From NCBI RefSeq assembly GCF_014805685.1, contig NC_060893.1, forward strand, positions 14,663,773-14,727,772: 64,000 nt of DNA, read 5' to 3'. Below, in pieces: positions 36,373 through 48,489 of the stretch; position 1 is the first letter of the stretch, and each line of letters opens with the position of its first letter. The notes beneath the pieces are model-generated. The model was not told the DNA's origin. It saw only the letters and a program-made list of their open reading frames with translations, and ran no database searches. Made by a program: the position numbers and the translations under genes. This DNA comes from Silurus meridionalis. Its lineage: Eukaryota > Chordata > Actinopteri > Siluriformes > Siluridae.

Positions 36373-37024
36373 GATATGTTTTGTTTTTTTCCCTATTTAG
36401 TGCCACTGAATCTGGCTGATCTAATAACATTGAAATACGTGCTTGCTTGATTTGGTATGTGAATAGAAGAAAAAGCCTAACATATAATAAGAAAATAAGA
36501 GAAATAGTGGCAACACAAGTAGCCACAGTTACATTGTTTTATATAATAGCCTATATTAGGAAATAATTATAATTATTACTTATAATTATAAGTAAGCAAT
36601 AGTTTTTTCATTAATGAACTGTCAAAATATCTTTAAGAAACTGGTAAATGATGTTAAATCAAACATCAAAACTCCTTATATGAGACAAGCTGTTATTGTG
36701 ACTAAAGTAAATTGGCTTGCCCTGCCATTAACCAGAGCAGCTTAATAACGTCAAACATCTGGCAAAACCAACATGAAACATCCGCTACACTTCATCACCT
36801 GGCTTGACATCATTATTAAAGTGTAGTCTGAAAGGCAAGCTATACTGGAGGCATTTTATCCAGAGCAATACAATTGTCATGCTTATGTCATGGATATTTG
36901 TAACAAGCCAGCTGTTTTACAATATGACATGCAGTTTGTATTAAACATGTTTTTAAGTCCACCTTTTGTAAATCTTTTTCAAATACAAGATTTGTGACAG
37001 AAGGAACAAAAGGTGCAAATAATT

Positions 37025-37030
<6 letters not shown>
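36373..37030. other. AT-rich intergenic DNA
   Basis: No gene or repeat family recognised between the tetranucleotide array and the following poly(A). Confidence 0.3.
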
Positions 37031-37060
<30 letters not shown>

Positions 37061-37332
37061 TACTCTTATTGTGACTGTACCAGCTAATCTAATTTGACCA
37101 TTTCATTGACCTGACATGACCTTTAATTTTACCAAACCAGATTTTTTATTTGGGTCCTGATTTGTGATTTTTAATTAATTGACAAATAATAATAATACTT
37201 ATTATAATAGTAATAATACAAAAAATATTAAGAAAAAGAAGAAGAAAAAAGAAAAAGAAGAAGAAGAAGAAGAAGAAGTAGTAAATTCACTATATGATGA
37301 TGATGGTGATGGTGATGATGATGATGATGATG

Positions 37333-37387
<55 letters not shown>

Positions 37388-37404
37388 TAATAATAATTAT
37401 TATT
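37031..37404. repeat. Poly(A) and compound trinucleotide repeats
   Basis: A run of about 27 A ends at 37056. After about 120 bp come AAT-rich sequence (37184-37220), AAG/GAA repeats (about 37226-37276), GAT/GGT repeats (about 37295-37336) and ATT repeats (about 37331-37385). The four trinucleotide types lie almost edge to edge. The encoded K/E, D and Y runs are not a real protein. Confidence 0.95.
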
Positions 37405-38559
37405 AAATTATTTTAATTCATTTTTGGTCCACCAAGCTCTGAAATCACATGTATTTCCATGTGGTAGTTGGCTATACTCTCAGATTGTGGCCCTCTTTGG
37501 AAAGGATTCTATGGGATCCTATGTAATGCCAAGTAATGCTTTCCATACTATATTAAGCATCTCCTTCAACTAAGGTAAAAAAATATCCAATATACAGAAG
37601 AAACTAAGAAATTCAAGCCATTAGCTTTGTGGCTTACTAGCTGGATCTTTGAGGTGAACCATGTTTTATATGTTTTACATCTGATGTTATTTAGAACAGC
37701 TCACAGTGCTGGCCAGTCTATAGTTTGGGAGCAGACAAAGAATATATTCAAAACTGCATATGATAAACCACATATAGAGTTCCTGTAGTCTTGTACTGCA
37801 TGTAAGAAATTATTCAGAGGCATTGATCTCATTTGTTTTATTTTAGTTATAAAGTGTGGTAAGGAACATGATGAAAGTGTGACAACTGGCCTGAGATTAC
37901 TGAACTCTTAACCAACCAATTCAACACGTTAAACACTCAACAAACAACATTCACACTGGTTCAACACCTGTTCTTAATATTGATTTAATCTGTTTTGTAA
38001 GTGTAGATTTACAGATGGATTGAGAATTCTAATGAAAGCCAGCCTATGCTGATCATGCATCTGCTTTTAATGGTGGTTCAGAAAAGGTGGAATGAATTTC
38101 CCAATTTATTGCAGATTTTCTCATAAGCTTAGTTTTGTTTGGAGCATTCATGGGTACTAGCACTTACTGGAATCTTTGTCTTATGTTGTGGTGCTTCATT
38201 TTCTTCAAGGATCTTGCAGTTCTTTCAGCTCTTGAAAAGTTTGACTTTGCAGCACTTTCACAGCTAGCATAATTTGTATTTTTACAATGCATTAATATTT
38301 AAAAACAAAAGAATAGTAATAATTAAATGAGGGACACTAATCTGAAGCACATGCTGGGAATGTTACAGTTAATTCAATGTACCATTTTCTTGTTTTGTGG
38401 TATTATTTTGGCATGTTTCAATATTCAGACCAAATGTTTTTATCTAATTGAATATTCCTTTTCATCTCTAAGTTGAAAATCAATCTCAAAATATTTTTTA
38501 CCAAAAGAGAAAATGATATATGTATTTTTTTTACTCATTAAAAACACTTGCTCCTTTAT
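37405..38559. other. Intergenic DNA without recognised features
   Basis: AT-rich unique-looking DNA. No gene or repeat family recognised. Confidence 0.3.
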
Positions 38560-38965
38560 GAAATGATCCAATCAGACAATCATTTGGCAGCAATTCAGTC
38601 CATTGAATCATGTTAATATTTTGACATTGCATGTTTTGTTGTTTGTTGTTTTTGCTGAGCCTGTGCCCACTGAAACCTCAAATTCCTGTTTTTCCTGACC
38701 AGAGTATAAATCTATGTCCCATTTTGCAGTTGTGTCCACATCCACCTTTTTTTCAGATTTAAGTGGACATTCCTGTCAGTTCAAACCAGTTGGGTTATTC
38801 CTCTTTGACCTCTCTCATTAACAAGCCATTTCTACCCTCAGAACTGAATGTTCTTTTTCGTTTGAAGCACTATCCTGTATAAAGCCTAGAGACTACTGTG
38901 TGTGAAAATCCCAGGAGATCAGTGGTTATTAAAATACTCATACCAGACAGTCTGGTACCAAAAAG
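38560..38965 (-). mobile_element. Rearranged Tc1-like relic (family C)
   Basis: The first ~50 bp (CCAATCAGACAATCATTTGG near 38568) match the 5' region of this Tc1-like family in forward orientation. From about 38655 to 38965 the match is in reverse. Read on the minus strand it runs from a GGTACCAGACTGTCTGGTAT block (HTH N-terminal region) to GTTTCAGTGGGCACAGGCTC (the QWAQAH-type block). The two parts are inverted relative to each other and the catalytic 3' half is absent, so this is a non-functional rearranged fragment. Confidence 0.6.
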
Positions 38966-39029
38966 TAAAGCTCTTCTCCTGTAAGTGTTGCACAAATTTC
39001 TAAGTACTGGATAATTACTTTAGGTTATA

Positions 39030-40310
39030 CAACCCCAATTCCAAAAAAGTTTGGATGCTCTGTAAAATTTAAATAGAAACAGAATGCAATGATTTGAAAA
39101 TCTCATAAATCAATATTTTATTTACAATACAACGTAGAAAACAATTCAAATGTTTTAATTGAAGAAATGTACCATTGAAAATAATATTTTGAATTTAATA
39201 GCTGCAACACATTACCAAGTTGGGCCCAGGCCATGTTTACCACTGTGTAGCATCCCCTCCAATTTTAACAACAGTCTGTATATATCTGGAAACTGAGAAG
39301 ACCAGTTGTTGTAGTTTTAGGAAAGGAATGTTATACCATTTACATCTATTACAGGATATTAACTGCTCAACAGTCCTGGGTCTTTTTTGTCTTTTTTTTT
39401 CATGATTCACCAAATGCTATCAAACAGTTAAAGGTCTGGATTGCAGGCAGGCCATTTCACCACCTGGACTCTTCTACTATCAAGCCATGCTGTTGTAATA
39501 GATGCAGAATGTGGTTTTGCATAGTCTTGCTGAAATATGCAAAGAAATTACCTGAAAAAGGCATCATCTGGGCAGAAGCACATGTTGCTCTAAAACCTGT
39601 ATATATCTTTCAGCATTGTTGGTGTCTTTCCAGATGTGCAAGCTGCCCATTCCACTAATGCAAACAGTACCATCAAAGATGCAAGCTTTTGAACTTGATA
39701 ACAAGCCAGATAGTCCCTCTCCTCCTCCAGTAAAATTCTGGAGGATGCAGCATCTGTGGTTTTCAAAAAGAATTTCAAATTATTATTTGTCTGACCACAG
39801 AACAGTTTTCTATTTTGCCTCAGTCAATTTTAAATGAGTTTTGGCCCAGAGAAGATGGAGGTGTTTCTGGATTATGTTCACTTAAGGCTTAACCTGCATT
39901 TGTGGATAACAAGACAAACTGTGTTCACAGACAAAGATTTCTGGATCACAGGCATCCACATTGATTTTTGCCCTTGTTACTTGCACACAGAGAAAATATA
40001 ACAATTTCATGTTACTGACATTATGATCATGTTGCCAATTAACTAAATTATTTGCTTAATACATGACACTTATTTTTACAGCCTTTTGTTGCCCCATACC
40101 AATTTTTTTGAGATGTGTTGCAGCCATCAAATAAAAATTACCCCATTTAAAATAATTTACATAAAATGGCATGTTTTCTCAGTCTAAACATTTGACATGT
40201 TATTTTTTTTTATTGTGAATAAATTATGTATTTATGGGATTTGCAAGTCATTACTTTCTGTTTTAATTAACATCCTACACAGCCTCCCAACATTTATGGA
40301 ATTTGGGTTG
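39030..40310. mobile_element. 1.28 kb TIR transposon with CAACCCC ends, TA-flanked
   Basis: The left end is CAACCCCAATTCCAAAAAAG. The right end in reverse complement is CAACCCAAATTCCATAAATG. The two ends stay similar inward for roughly 180 bp, giving long imperfect inverted repeats. TA flanks both sides (39028-39029 and 40311-40312), consistent with a Tc1/mariner-type target. The central 39400-40000 part reads on the minus strand as a decayed coding region, for example LLEEERDYLACYQVQKLASL within 39590-39778, interrupted by stops. Elements with these ends are very abundant in fish. The superfamily assignment is inference. Confidence 0.8.
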
Positions 40311-40312
40311 TA

Positions 40313-40667
40313 TTGTACAAGTTTGGCATCATTCATTGTGTGGCACAATTCGGTAATTTTCAGAAAATGTATGAATGAATAACCAGTTGCAACAATCAGG
40401 GTGGTTTGAGGATTTTTCCTATTCAAGTTAAACTGAAAATTCAACATTTCTACTGAAAGCAAACTTTACTGTGTGGATATTGATTTGTGGTATGTGCTTG
40501 GTAAATATTAAAGACTGTGCAATGACTTTTTCATATCAGCCCAATGTCAACTGATAATCTGACTATTTGCCCAATAGTGCAACTAATATACACTTCTTTT
40601 TTATTTTAAATACACACATCATCAGGTCTAGTTCTGTAAAGAGTTTGTACACAGAAGTAACAAAGTA

Positions 40668-40722
<55 letters not shown>

Positions 40723-41639
40723 ATTCATTAATTCATTAATTCATTAACTATAAATAAACTATTTATATAATCTATATTTCCTTTAAACAATGTATCAGAA
40801 AATGCAACCTCTGACAGTACCAAAAAGGGACATCAATAAATAACAGGAGATTTCCTAAAATATAAACACATTTAAGAGTAAAACGCACAATGAAGCTGGT
40901 GTTTAGGGTCAATGATCTTCCTTAGTGTTTGACCTGGGACTCTTATCTCTTTCCTGCAGGAAAATCTTTGCTGAGTTAAAATGTTACAGAGCCACTCAGC
41001 TGATAGTAAATATAGAATGACCAGATGTCAGCGCTGCAGTATCATGGGGGATTTGTACAAAGTCTGAGAAGAGAGAAAGATGAGGCAAATACAGTACAAT
41101 CTGTTCTCAGTATCAGAAACACAACATATTTCAGAATGATCAAATGATAAGTATATAATAGTATATAATGTCAATAATCGCCTACTGGAAAGCTTTTGCT
41201 CAGTAAAAGATTTCTGGATCATTATAATCCCTAGTCTACCATAAAATACATTTTTAAAATTCAAATTGTATTTGTTAAATACACAGACATACATAGTACA
41301 GCTTGAGTATGAGTGTTCCTGGGATAATCAATAGATTGATCACAACCTGACCCAGGTTTCTCCGTTTTTTTTTTTACTTTGAGAATGATAATGGACATGT
41401 ATAATTTAGTTTCAGTCTGTAATCGCATATTACTGTGTGCTAACAGATTAATCACATGATCAGCCAAAAGGTCTATAAAGATACTGGGCAACGTAAGAAC
41501 TATGATGATGGATTTTGGCTGTAAATAATATAACATCTGATGCAGTGACTTAGAACTACAAATGGCATGAACAGTTCTGCATTTAAGGAGCCATCACTGA
41601 AAAGTAATTGAACAACACATTTTAACAATCATAAAACTG
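40313..41639. other. AT-rich intergenic DNA with an (AAAT)n array
   Basis: Contains an AAAT array (about 40667-40724) grading into TTCATTAA units (to about 40750). The remainder is AT-rich without a recognised gene. Confidence 0.5.
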
Positions 41640-41649
41640 CAATAAATGG

Positions 41650-41885
41650 ACATTTGGTCCTACCCAGATGAGGACGGGTTTTCTTTTGGTTATGATTCCA
41701 CTCAAGGATTCTTCCTCTTACCATCTCAGGGAGTTTTTTTCTTTCCACAGTTGTCACTGGATCACTCATTATTGATAAACTTATAGGCACTAAATTTTAA
41801 GGCACTAATATTTCAATTCAAATGGAATCTTTTAATTAATTTATTCAATTCAATTCAGGTTAATTCAATTCAATCACACAATCTA
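41650..41885 (+). repeat. Dispersed retroposon-like repeat with AATTCA tail
   Basis: Core blocks CTCAAGGATTCTTCCTCTTA and ATCTCAGGGAGTTTTTTTCT, then TTGTCACTGGATCACTCATT, end in an AATTCA-rich tail. This order matches a dispersed fish repeat also present at 59690-59870. The simple-sequence 3' tail suggests LINE-mobilised retroposition. The class is inferred. Confidence 0.55.
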
Positions 41886-44441
41886 ATCGCTGGTGGTTTT
41901 GCATCATATTTTAATAATAATCTAGTGGGCTTTATTGTCTTTTGTGCTCACTGGTGTTTTTATAAAAAGTTAATTTTCCAATTAATGGATGTTAGTGGCA
42001 TTTGCCTGCTGTGGTGCTGCAGGAATGGTGACTGGCAGGTGACTTTAAAACAATCACTATGAATTTACTAGATTATAAAATCTATTTCTAATTTCTTTAC
42101 AACTATTGTCCACCCTTCAGCAAACACCATGCTACCACTCATCATTCATTTAATTTTATTTAGAATATCACACCTTTAGGGGTCTTGTAATGACTGCTTT
42201 AAAATCAATTTTGAGAGTACAAGCTGATCATACCTGCATGCTATTTATGCTTGTATTGTTCTGTTAAGGCTTTGGTCATAGTCATCAATCCATACTCAAT
42301 TTCATAGAGCAAAAAAAAAGATAAAGAGATGATATACAGATACATTATGTTTATTCAAACAGTGATGATTAATTATGTCACAGAACTCCTACTTTGCAGA
42401 TAAGAAGAATTCTTAGGAAATTAGATCTCTTGAAGTCAGGAAATTATTAAGTTTAAATTGACTTAAGTTTTTCTGAGCTCAAATCTCAGTGGATAAATTG
42501 ATAATGCCCTTTATCAGAGAGTTTTTGAGAGTTCCCAGGTCATCATTTCCAGGTAAGCACTAGAAATAGCTATGTGATTTAAGGCTTGTAAGATAAAACT
42601 TTTATGACATCTAATTTTTGGAGGGGGGGATACTGGGTTTTGGGCTTTGCACAGGGATTAATCAAGTCAAGCATTCTGGGCAGAAATGTAACAATTCTTG
42701 TAGCATTATACAGTTGTAAAACTCACAGGCCTTTTTTTGTTTGTTTGTTTTAAAAAGAAGAGGATTCATGTATTATCCATTTATTATTATGCAGAAATGT
42801 ATTTGGCTTCAGGAGGCTCACAAAGCCCAGTGCAACCGCTTTATCCCAGTCAGGCAAACACAAACAGAACGTCTTTCGTAATATTAACAAATTCTTTTTA
42901 GGGCAAGAGCAATATGTCTAATGATTTCCAGAAAAGAGAAAATCTAGAATTTGGGGGACTTAAAATGTTATTTATGTTCAATAATTGTATTGCGTTCTGG
43001 AGCCTGTCAAGGTAACACTGGGCCTAAGGTAGGGATACCGGTTATCAGCCTATGTAAAAATACACACATAATCTAAGCCAAGTCTAGGATGAAACTTATT
43101 AGGCATTTTAATTGGTATAATATATCAAGCTCTATACTTACAGTGTTGCTAAAAAAATGTATGTGCTAGATGAGAGACATATGCTCTACATGGTTGGTAG
43201 GAAAAGGGCCAAGTCACTGATAATAGTCAGATGGTGGTGCTGTAAAGAATAGTTCTGAGTCTGTGAGAGGGGTCACTGGGCATGCTGGAAAACATGGAGG
43301 CCAATGTATCCTGGTGAGAAATTTCTGCAAACATGTTCAGAACCACGGACAGCGCACAAGGAACACTTTAGCAGCTGAACATAAATTAAAGCTGCCACAT
43401 ATTAGAAGTTTTATAGACAATAGAAGCATAAACACGGCATGCTGCCAAACTACTTGGTGCACCTGAATAGCTGACAGTTATAGCCTGTAAATATAGGTTA
43501 GATGGTGACGTTCTCAGATGCTGTTAGATTTTTGGATCAGTCTGTGGATAGTATTATGAAAAAAGTAGGATTAGGGTACATTCAAATTAATACTGCTTTG
43601 GAATACTGTTTTACCTGACTGTTATTTGACATTTTGTATATGACTATATTGCTGGGATAGAAATATACCTTGCATGCTTCAAAAAAGCACTGACTACCTT
43701 TCTGTTAGCTTATAATTCTGTACAAATCATCTGTGTTCATACATATTTTACATTACTTCAATTGTTATTTTATTTAGTAATGGTAATATTTTGTCAGACA
43801 GCTAAACAACAATAGTGTATATTGATATAGCTGCAATTTGCTACTATTTGCTACCATTTTCCTTGCAGCATTGTCAAAATGTGAATTTGGAATAGTATTT
43901 GTGTCATTTTTTCGGGGCAGCAATAGATGGTGATGTTACTTTTTCATACATATTAGAACTTTGTACTTAGTATTTTCTTACACAGTATATTTGTGGCTAT
44001 AGTGTAGTACACTAAATACTAAGTGTGATATTTATAACGTTTAACACTCTACTGTTGAATCCTGATTCTTATTGGACAGAAGGTGTGGTTTTAATCAGCC
44101 AAAGCTTTGTCAGTTCTAGCTGCAATTCAAATCACAGATTGATATTATGCACTCAAGGAAATTTTACGCAATAATACGCTGGCTGACATTCCATTTAAAC
44201 AGAGTTTAAAATATTGGAAATTGTTGATATGTTGCAGTTTTCTGTGAGAAGCATTTAGCATTTTTAGAAGTCTCCAATATCAGCACAGTCTGAGGTTTAA
44301 GCACGAAATAATAATTTAGAGAACATGGAATGTTATAACATCACACCTCCCTCAAACTGTTGCCGCACACAAGAGTTTTGAGTGTCTTGTACCTTGAATG
44401 GAAATAAGGGGCCCATCACTCTCAGTATCAGATTAGGAACA
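41886..44441. other. Intergenic DNA, one short repeat fragment
   Basis: A fragment at about 42985-43060 (GGAGCCTGTCAAGGTAACAC, then AGGGATACCGG) resembles the dispersed repeat at 15335-15480. The 43180-43470 block is unique with an open frame of 67 codons that matches nothing I know. No gene called. Confidence 0.35.
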
Positions 44442-44473
44442 GGGACAGGATAGGACAGGACAGGACAGGACAG
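44442..44473. repeat. (GGACA)n pentanucleotide array
   Basis: About six GGACA units with one GGATA variant. Confidence 0.9.
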
Positions 44474-44622
44474 CCGCCACAAGTATTGCTTTTTGAAAAG
44501 GTTATTCAAAGTATGTTACTCTATTTACATCAACTAAAGTCTATGACAAACATTGTCATTGTTTATCTGTTTGTTACCTGCTGTTGCAGTAACAATTTCG
44601 TTCAGTATTTTTTTTCAACATG

Positions 44623-46727
44623 TTAACCTAGCCATTAGGGTTGCACAAGCCAGCGCACTTTTAGTGCCGGTCCCAAAATGGGGAGGGTTGCGTTATGAAG
44701 ACATTCAGCGTAAAACGTGCCAAATCAAATATGCTGATCAGGAATCAGAATTTCATACCACATCGGTCGAGGCTCGGGTTACCAATGACCTCCACAGGTA
44801 TCGTTAGCCAACAGGGTACCGGTAGAAATTGGGCTACTGTTGGCCGAAGGAGGAGAAGGACAGGAGAAAGACGTCTACAGAGATGGCAGTAAAAATAGAA
44901 GTGTAGGAGAGTAGAGGTAAGAGTGAGTACTTTAAATGTGGGTACTATGACTGGTAAAGGGAGAGAGGTAGCTGATATGATGGAGAGGAGAAAGGTAGAT
45001 ATGTTGTGTGTTCAGGAAATCAAGTGGAAAGGGAGTAAGGCCAGGAACATTGGAGGGGGGTTTAAACTGTTCTATTATGGTGTGGATGGAAAGAGAAATG
45101 GTGTAGGGGTGATTCTGAAGGAGGAGTTTAGTAATAGTGTGGTGGAGGTGAAGAGAGTTTCTGATAGGGTGATGAACGTGAAGCGGGAAGTTGAAAGGGT
45201 GATGAGAAATGTCATCAGTGCCTATGCTCCACAAGTCGGCTGTGAGATGGAGGAGAAGGAAAAAATTCTGGAATGAATTAGATGAAGCTGTATATGGTGT
45301 ACCTAGGAATGAACAATTGTTGATTTGTGGCAGACTTTAATGGGCATGTAGGTGAAGGGAACAGAGGTGATAAAGAGGTGATGGGTAGGTATGGTCTTAG
45401 GGAGAGGAATGTGGAGGGGTAGATGGTGGTAGATTTTGCAAAAAGGAAGGAAATGGAAGTGGTAAATACTTATTTTAGTACTTACAGAAGAAGGAGGATC
45501 ATAGGGTGAAGTATAAGAGTGGAGGAAGGTGCACACAGGTGGACTATGTGCTATGTAGAAGATGCAACCTGAAGGAGATTGGAGACTGTAAAGTGTTGGC
45601 TGGGGACAGTGTAGCTAGACAGCATCGGATGGTGGTCTGTAGGATGGTTTTGACAGAGGTCAGACAGGGGCTCGGTGGTGGTGAGGAGGTGCTGGATGAT
45701 TTTGCAATTACTGCAGAAGTGATAAGGGAGACAGCTAGAAAGATACTTGGTGTGACATCTGTAAATGGAAAGAAAGATAAAGAGATGTGGTGGTGGAATG
45801 AGGAAGTGCAGGAGAGCATAAGGAGAAGGCAAAACAGAATTGGGATTGATGAGAAAATTAGGCAGGAGTACAAGGAGATGCGGCAGCAGGTAAAGAGGGA
45901 TGTGGCAAAAGCCAAAGAAAAGGCATATGAGGGGCTGCATGTGAAGTTGGACACTAAGGAAGGAGAAAATGATTTATATCAATTGGCCAGACAGAGGAAC
46001 TGATCTGGGAAGGATGTGCTGCAAGTTAGAGCAATAAAGGATGAAGATGGAAATGTGTTGACTTGTGAGGAGAATGTGTTGAGAAGATGGAGGGAGTATT
46101 TTGAACAGCTGATGAAAGAGGAAAATGGGTAAGAGAGAAGGTTGGATGGTGTGGAGATGATGAAGCAGGAAGCAGTGTTGGGGAACGTTACTTTTAAAAG
46201 TAACGCATTTTAATATTGAGTTACTCCCCAAAAAAGTAACTAATTACGTTACTTAGTTACTTTTTATGGAAAGTAACGCGTTATATTACCTTTGCGTTAC
46301 TTTTGCGTTACTTGTATCTCTTTTACGCCTTACAAGTGTAACAGGTGTAATATAGATAATTGCCATTAAGAAATAAGTTATATTAGGGCAAAAGACATGT
46401 GTGGGCTGCACACCGGTGATGTGGAGGGAGAACATACCTTTCGCTGTCATCTCATAAAACTTCGTGCAATTCTGTAAATATGACCTCGTCCTCGTCTACA
46501 TCATTCTCTGCTTCATCATCAGCTTGAAACATTCTGAATGCTTTTACCAAGTTCGCGCTATTATCTCCGCTGTGATGGCATCGTACATGTGTCTCCCACG
46601 GAAAACTTTTATTCTGAGCAGTCCACAGAGCTGCAGTGGTGGAAATTCGGCAAACGTTTTCTATATTTATGTCTCCATTTCATTGCTTAATGTCGCATAT
46701 ATGCAACATTACACACACACACACACA

Positions 46728-46764
<37 letters not shown>

Positions 46765-48489
46765 CTGTAGTGCTGTGCTTTGCATGCAGATGTTTTATTT
46801 TTTTTTTTTAAGTGGTAATTTTTGCAGTTGACAAGAGCTTTTCACCAACACATAATCTACACTTAACCATTATTCCTTTCTCCTTTTCCTCGACTATTTC
46901 AAAATAATAAGAACACTTCCATCACAGTAATGTAATTCTCTGGTTTGCCATCTCCGCTTCTGACCAGCTTCTGTTCCCGCGGCTCGCACGTTTTAATCCA
47001 GTATTTATTTTTTTATGCAAAAGTAATTTTTTATCTGAAAAGTAACTCGCATTACTTTTTTAAAAAAGTAACTCAGATATTAATGTGTAAATTTTTAAAA
47101 TAATGCGCTACTTTACTCGTTACTCCAGAAAAGTAATATTATTACGTAACGCACGTTACTTGTAACGCGTTACCCCAACACTGGCAGGAAATGGATAGGA
47201 TTAGTAAGGTGGAAGTGATAGCAGCGATTAAGAGGATGAAGAGTGGAAAGTCGGTTGGACCAGATTACCTAACCCTAGACGCGTGGAGATGTTTAGGGGA
47301 GATGGCAGTGGAGTTTTTAACCAGATTCTTTAACAAGATTCTGGAAGGAGAGAGGATGCCTGAGGAATGGAGAAGGAGTGTGCTGGTAACGATCTTTAAG
47401 AATATGGGAGATGTGCAGACCTGCAGTAACTACAGGGGAATAAAGTTGATCAGTCACACTATAAAGTTATGGGAAAGAGTAGTGGAAGCCAGGCTGAGAG
47501 AAGAGGTGACCATCTGTGAGCAACAGTATCGTTTCATGCCATGGAAGAGCACCACAAACGCCTTATTTGCTTTGAGAATGTTGATGGAGAAGAATAGAGA
47601 AGGTCAGAAGAAGTTGCATTGTGTGTTTGTGGATATAGAGAAAGTGTACGACAAAGTGCCAAGAGAGGAGTTGTGGTGTTGTATGAGGAAGTCAGGTGTG
47701 TGAGAGAACTATGTGAGGGTGGTGCAGGACATGTATGAGGACATTGTGACAGCTGTGAAGTGTGCAGTAGGAACGACAGATTGGTTCAAGATGAAGGTTG
47801 GACTGCATCAAGGATCGGCTCTGAGCGCTTTCCTGTTTGCAGTGGTGATAGACAGGCTGTTGTGTGGTTGCAGGGAGAAGAGGTGGAGAAGGTGGAGGAG
47901 TTCAGGTACCTGGGGGTCAACAGTGCAAAGTAATGGATAGTGTGTTAGAGAAGTGTAGAAAAGATTGCAGGCAGGGTGGAGTGGGTGTAGAAGAGTGGCA
48001 GGAGTGATTTGTGATAAAAGGGTGTCTGCAAGAGTGAAAGGAAAAGTTTATAGGAATGTGGTGAGACCTGCGATGTTGTATGGATTAGAGACAGTGGCAT
48101 TGAGTAAAAGACAGGAGGTGGAGCTGGAGGTAGCAGAGCTGAAGATGTTGAGGTTTTTGTTGGGAGTGACGAGGATGGACAGGATTAGAAATGAGTTTAT
48201 TAGAGGCACAGAGCATGTAGGACGTTTTGGAGACAAGGTGACGGAGGCGAGATTGAGATGGTCTGGACATGTGCATAGGAGGGACATGGGGTATATCGCT
48301 AGGAGAATGCTGAAGATGGAGCTGCCAGGAAGGAGGAAAAGAGGAAGACCAAGGAGGAGGTTCATGGATGTGGTGAGGGAAGAAATGCAGGTAGTTTTTG
48401 TGAAAGAGGCAGATGTAGAGGACAGGTATGGAGACAGATGATCCACTGTGGCGACCCCTAATGGGAGAAGCCGAAAGAAGAGGAAGATT
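44623..48489 (+). pseudogene. Broken RTE-clade LINE, copy 2 (RT catalytic segment deleted, hAT-like insert)
   Basis: A plus-strand RTE-type LINE with most of its structure. The leader is at 44623-44922. An APE-type endonuclease start is at 44923-45276 (MSTLNVGTMTGKGREVADMM; QEIKWKG), with frameshifts before a degraded ADFNGHVG motif near 45335. The linker is at 45506-46003. After a 1.0 kb foreign insert, reverse transcriptase resumes at 47191-47703 (KSVGPDYLTLDAWRCLGEMA; SNYRGIKLISHTIKLWERV), with a stop near 47702. The 47713-47940 part (GLHQGSALSAFLFAVVIDRL) jumps straight to the thumb, so about 190 bp including the catalytic FADD motif are missing. The C-terminal region follows (47965-48441). 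The 3' end is GGCGACCCCTAATGGGAGAA plus a purine-rich GAAGAGGAAG tail. Flanks TTTTTCAACATG (44611-44622) and TTTTTAACATG (48491-48501) look like the target duplication. Confidence 0.9.
46173..47183. mobile_element. Non-autonomous hAT-like transposon inserted in the LINE
   Basis: A 1011 bp insert with inverted termini CAGTGTTGGGG at both ends and subterminal repeats built from GTAACG/CGTTAC units. It is flanked by 8 bp repeats GCAGGAAG (46165-46172) and GCAGGAAA (47184-47191). Copy 1 of the LINE has the uninterrupted site (GAAGCAGGAAGTGGAT), so the 8 bp duplication is confirmed within the window apart from one later change. An 8 bp duplication and CAG...CTG ends are hAT hallmarks. There is no transposase frame. 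The interior holds a CA microsatellite (about 46711-46763). Confidence 0.9.

Noticed and set aside
46464..46811. 115-codon open frame
   Set aside because: Falls within the non-autonomous hAT-like insert and runs through its CA repeat. No transposase or other domain.
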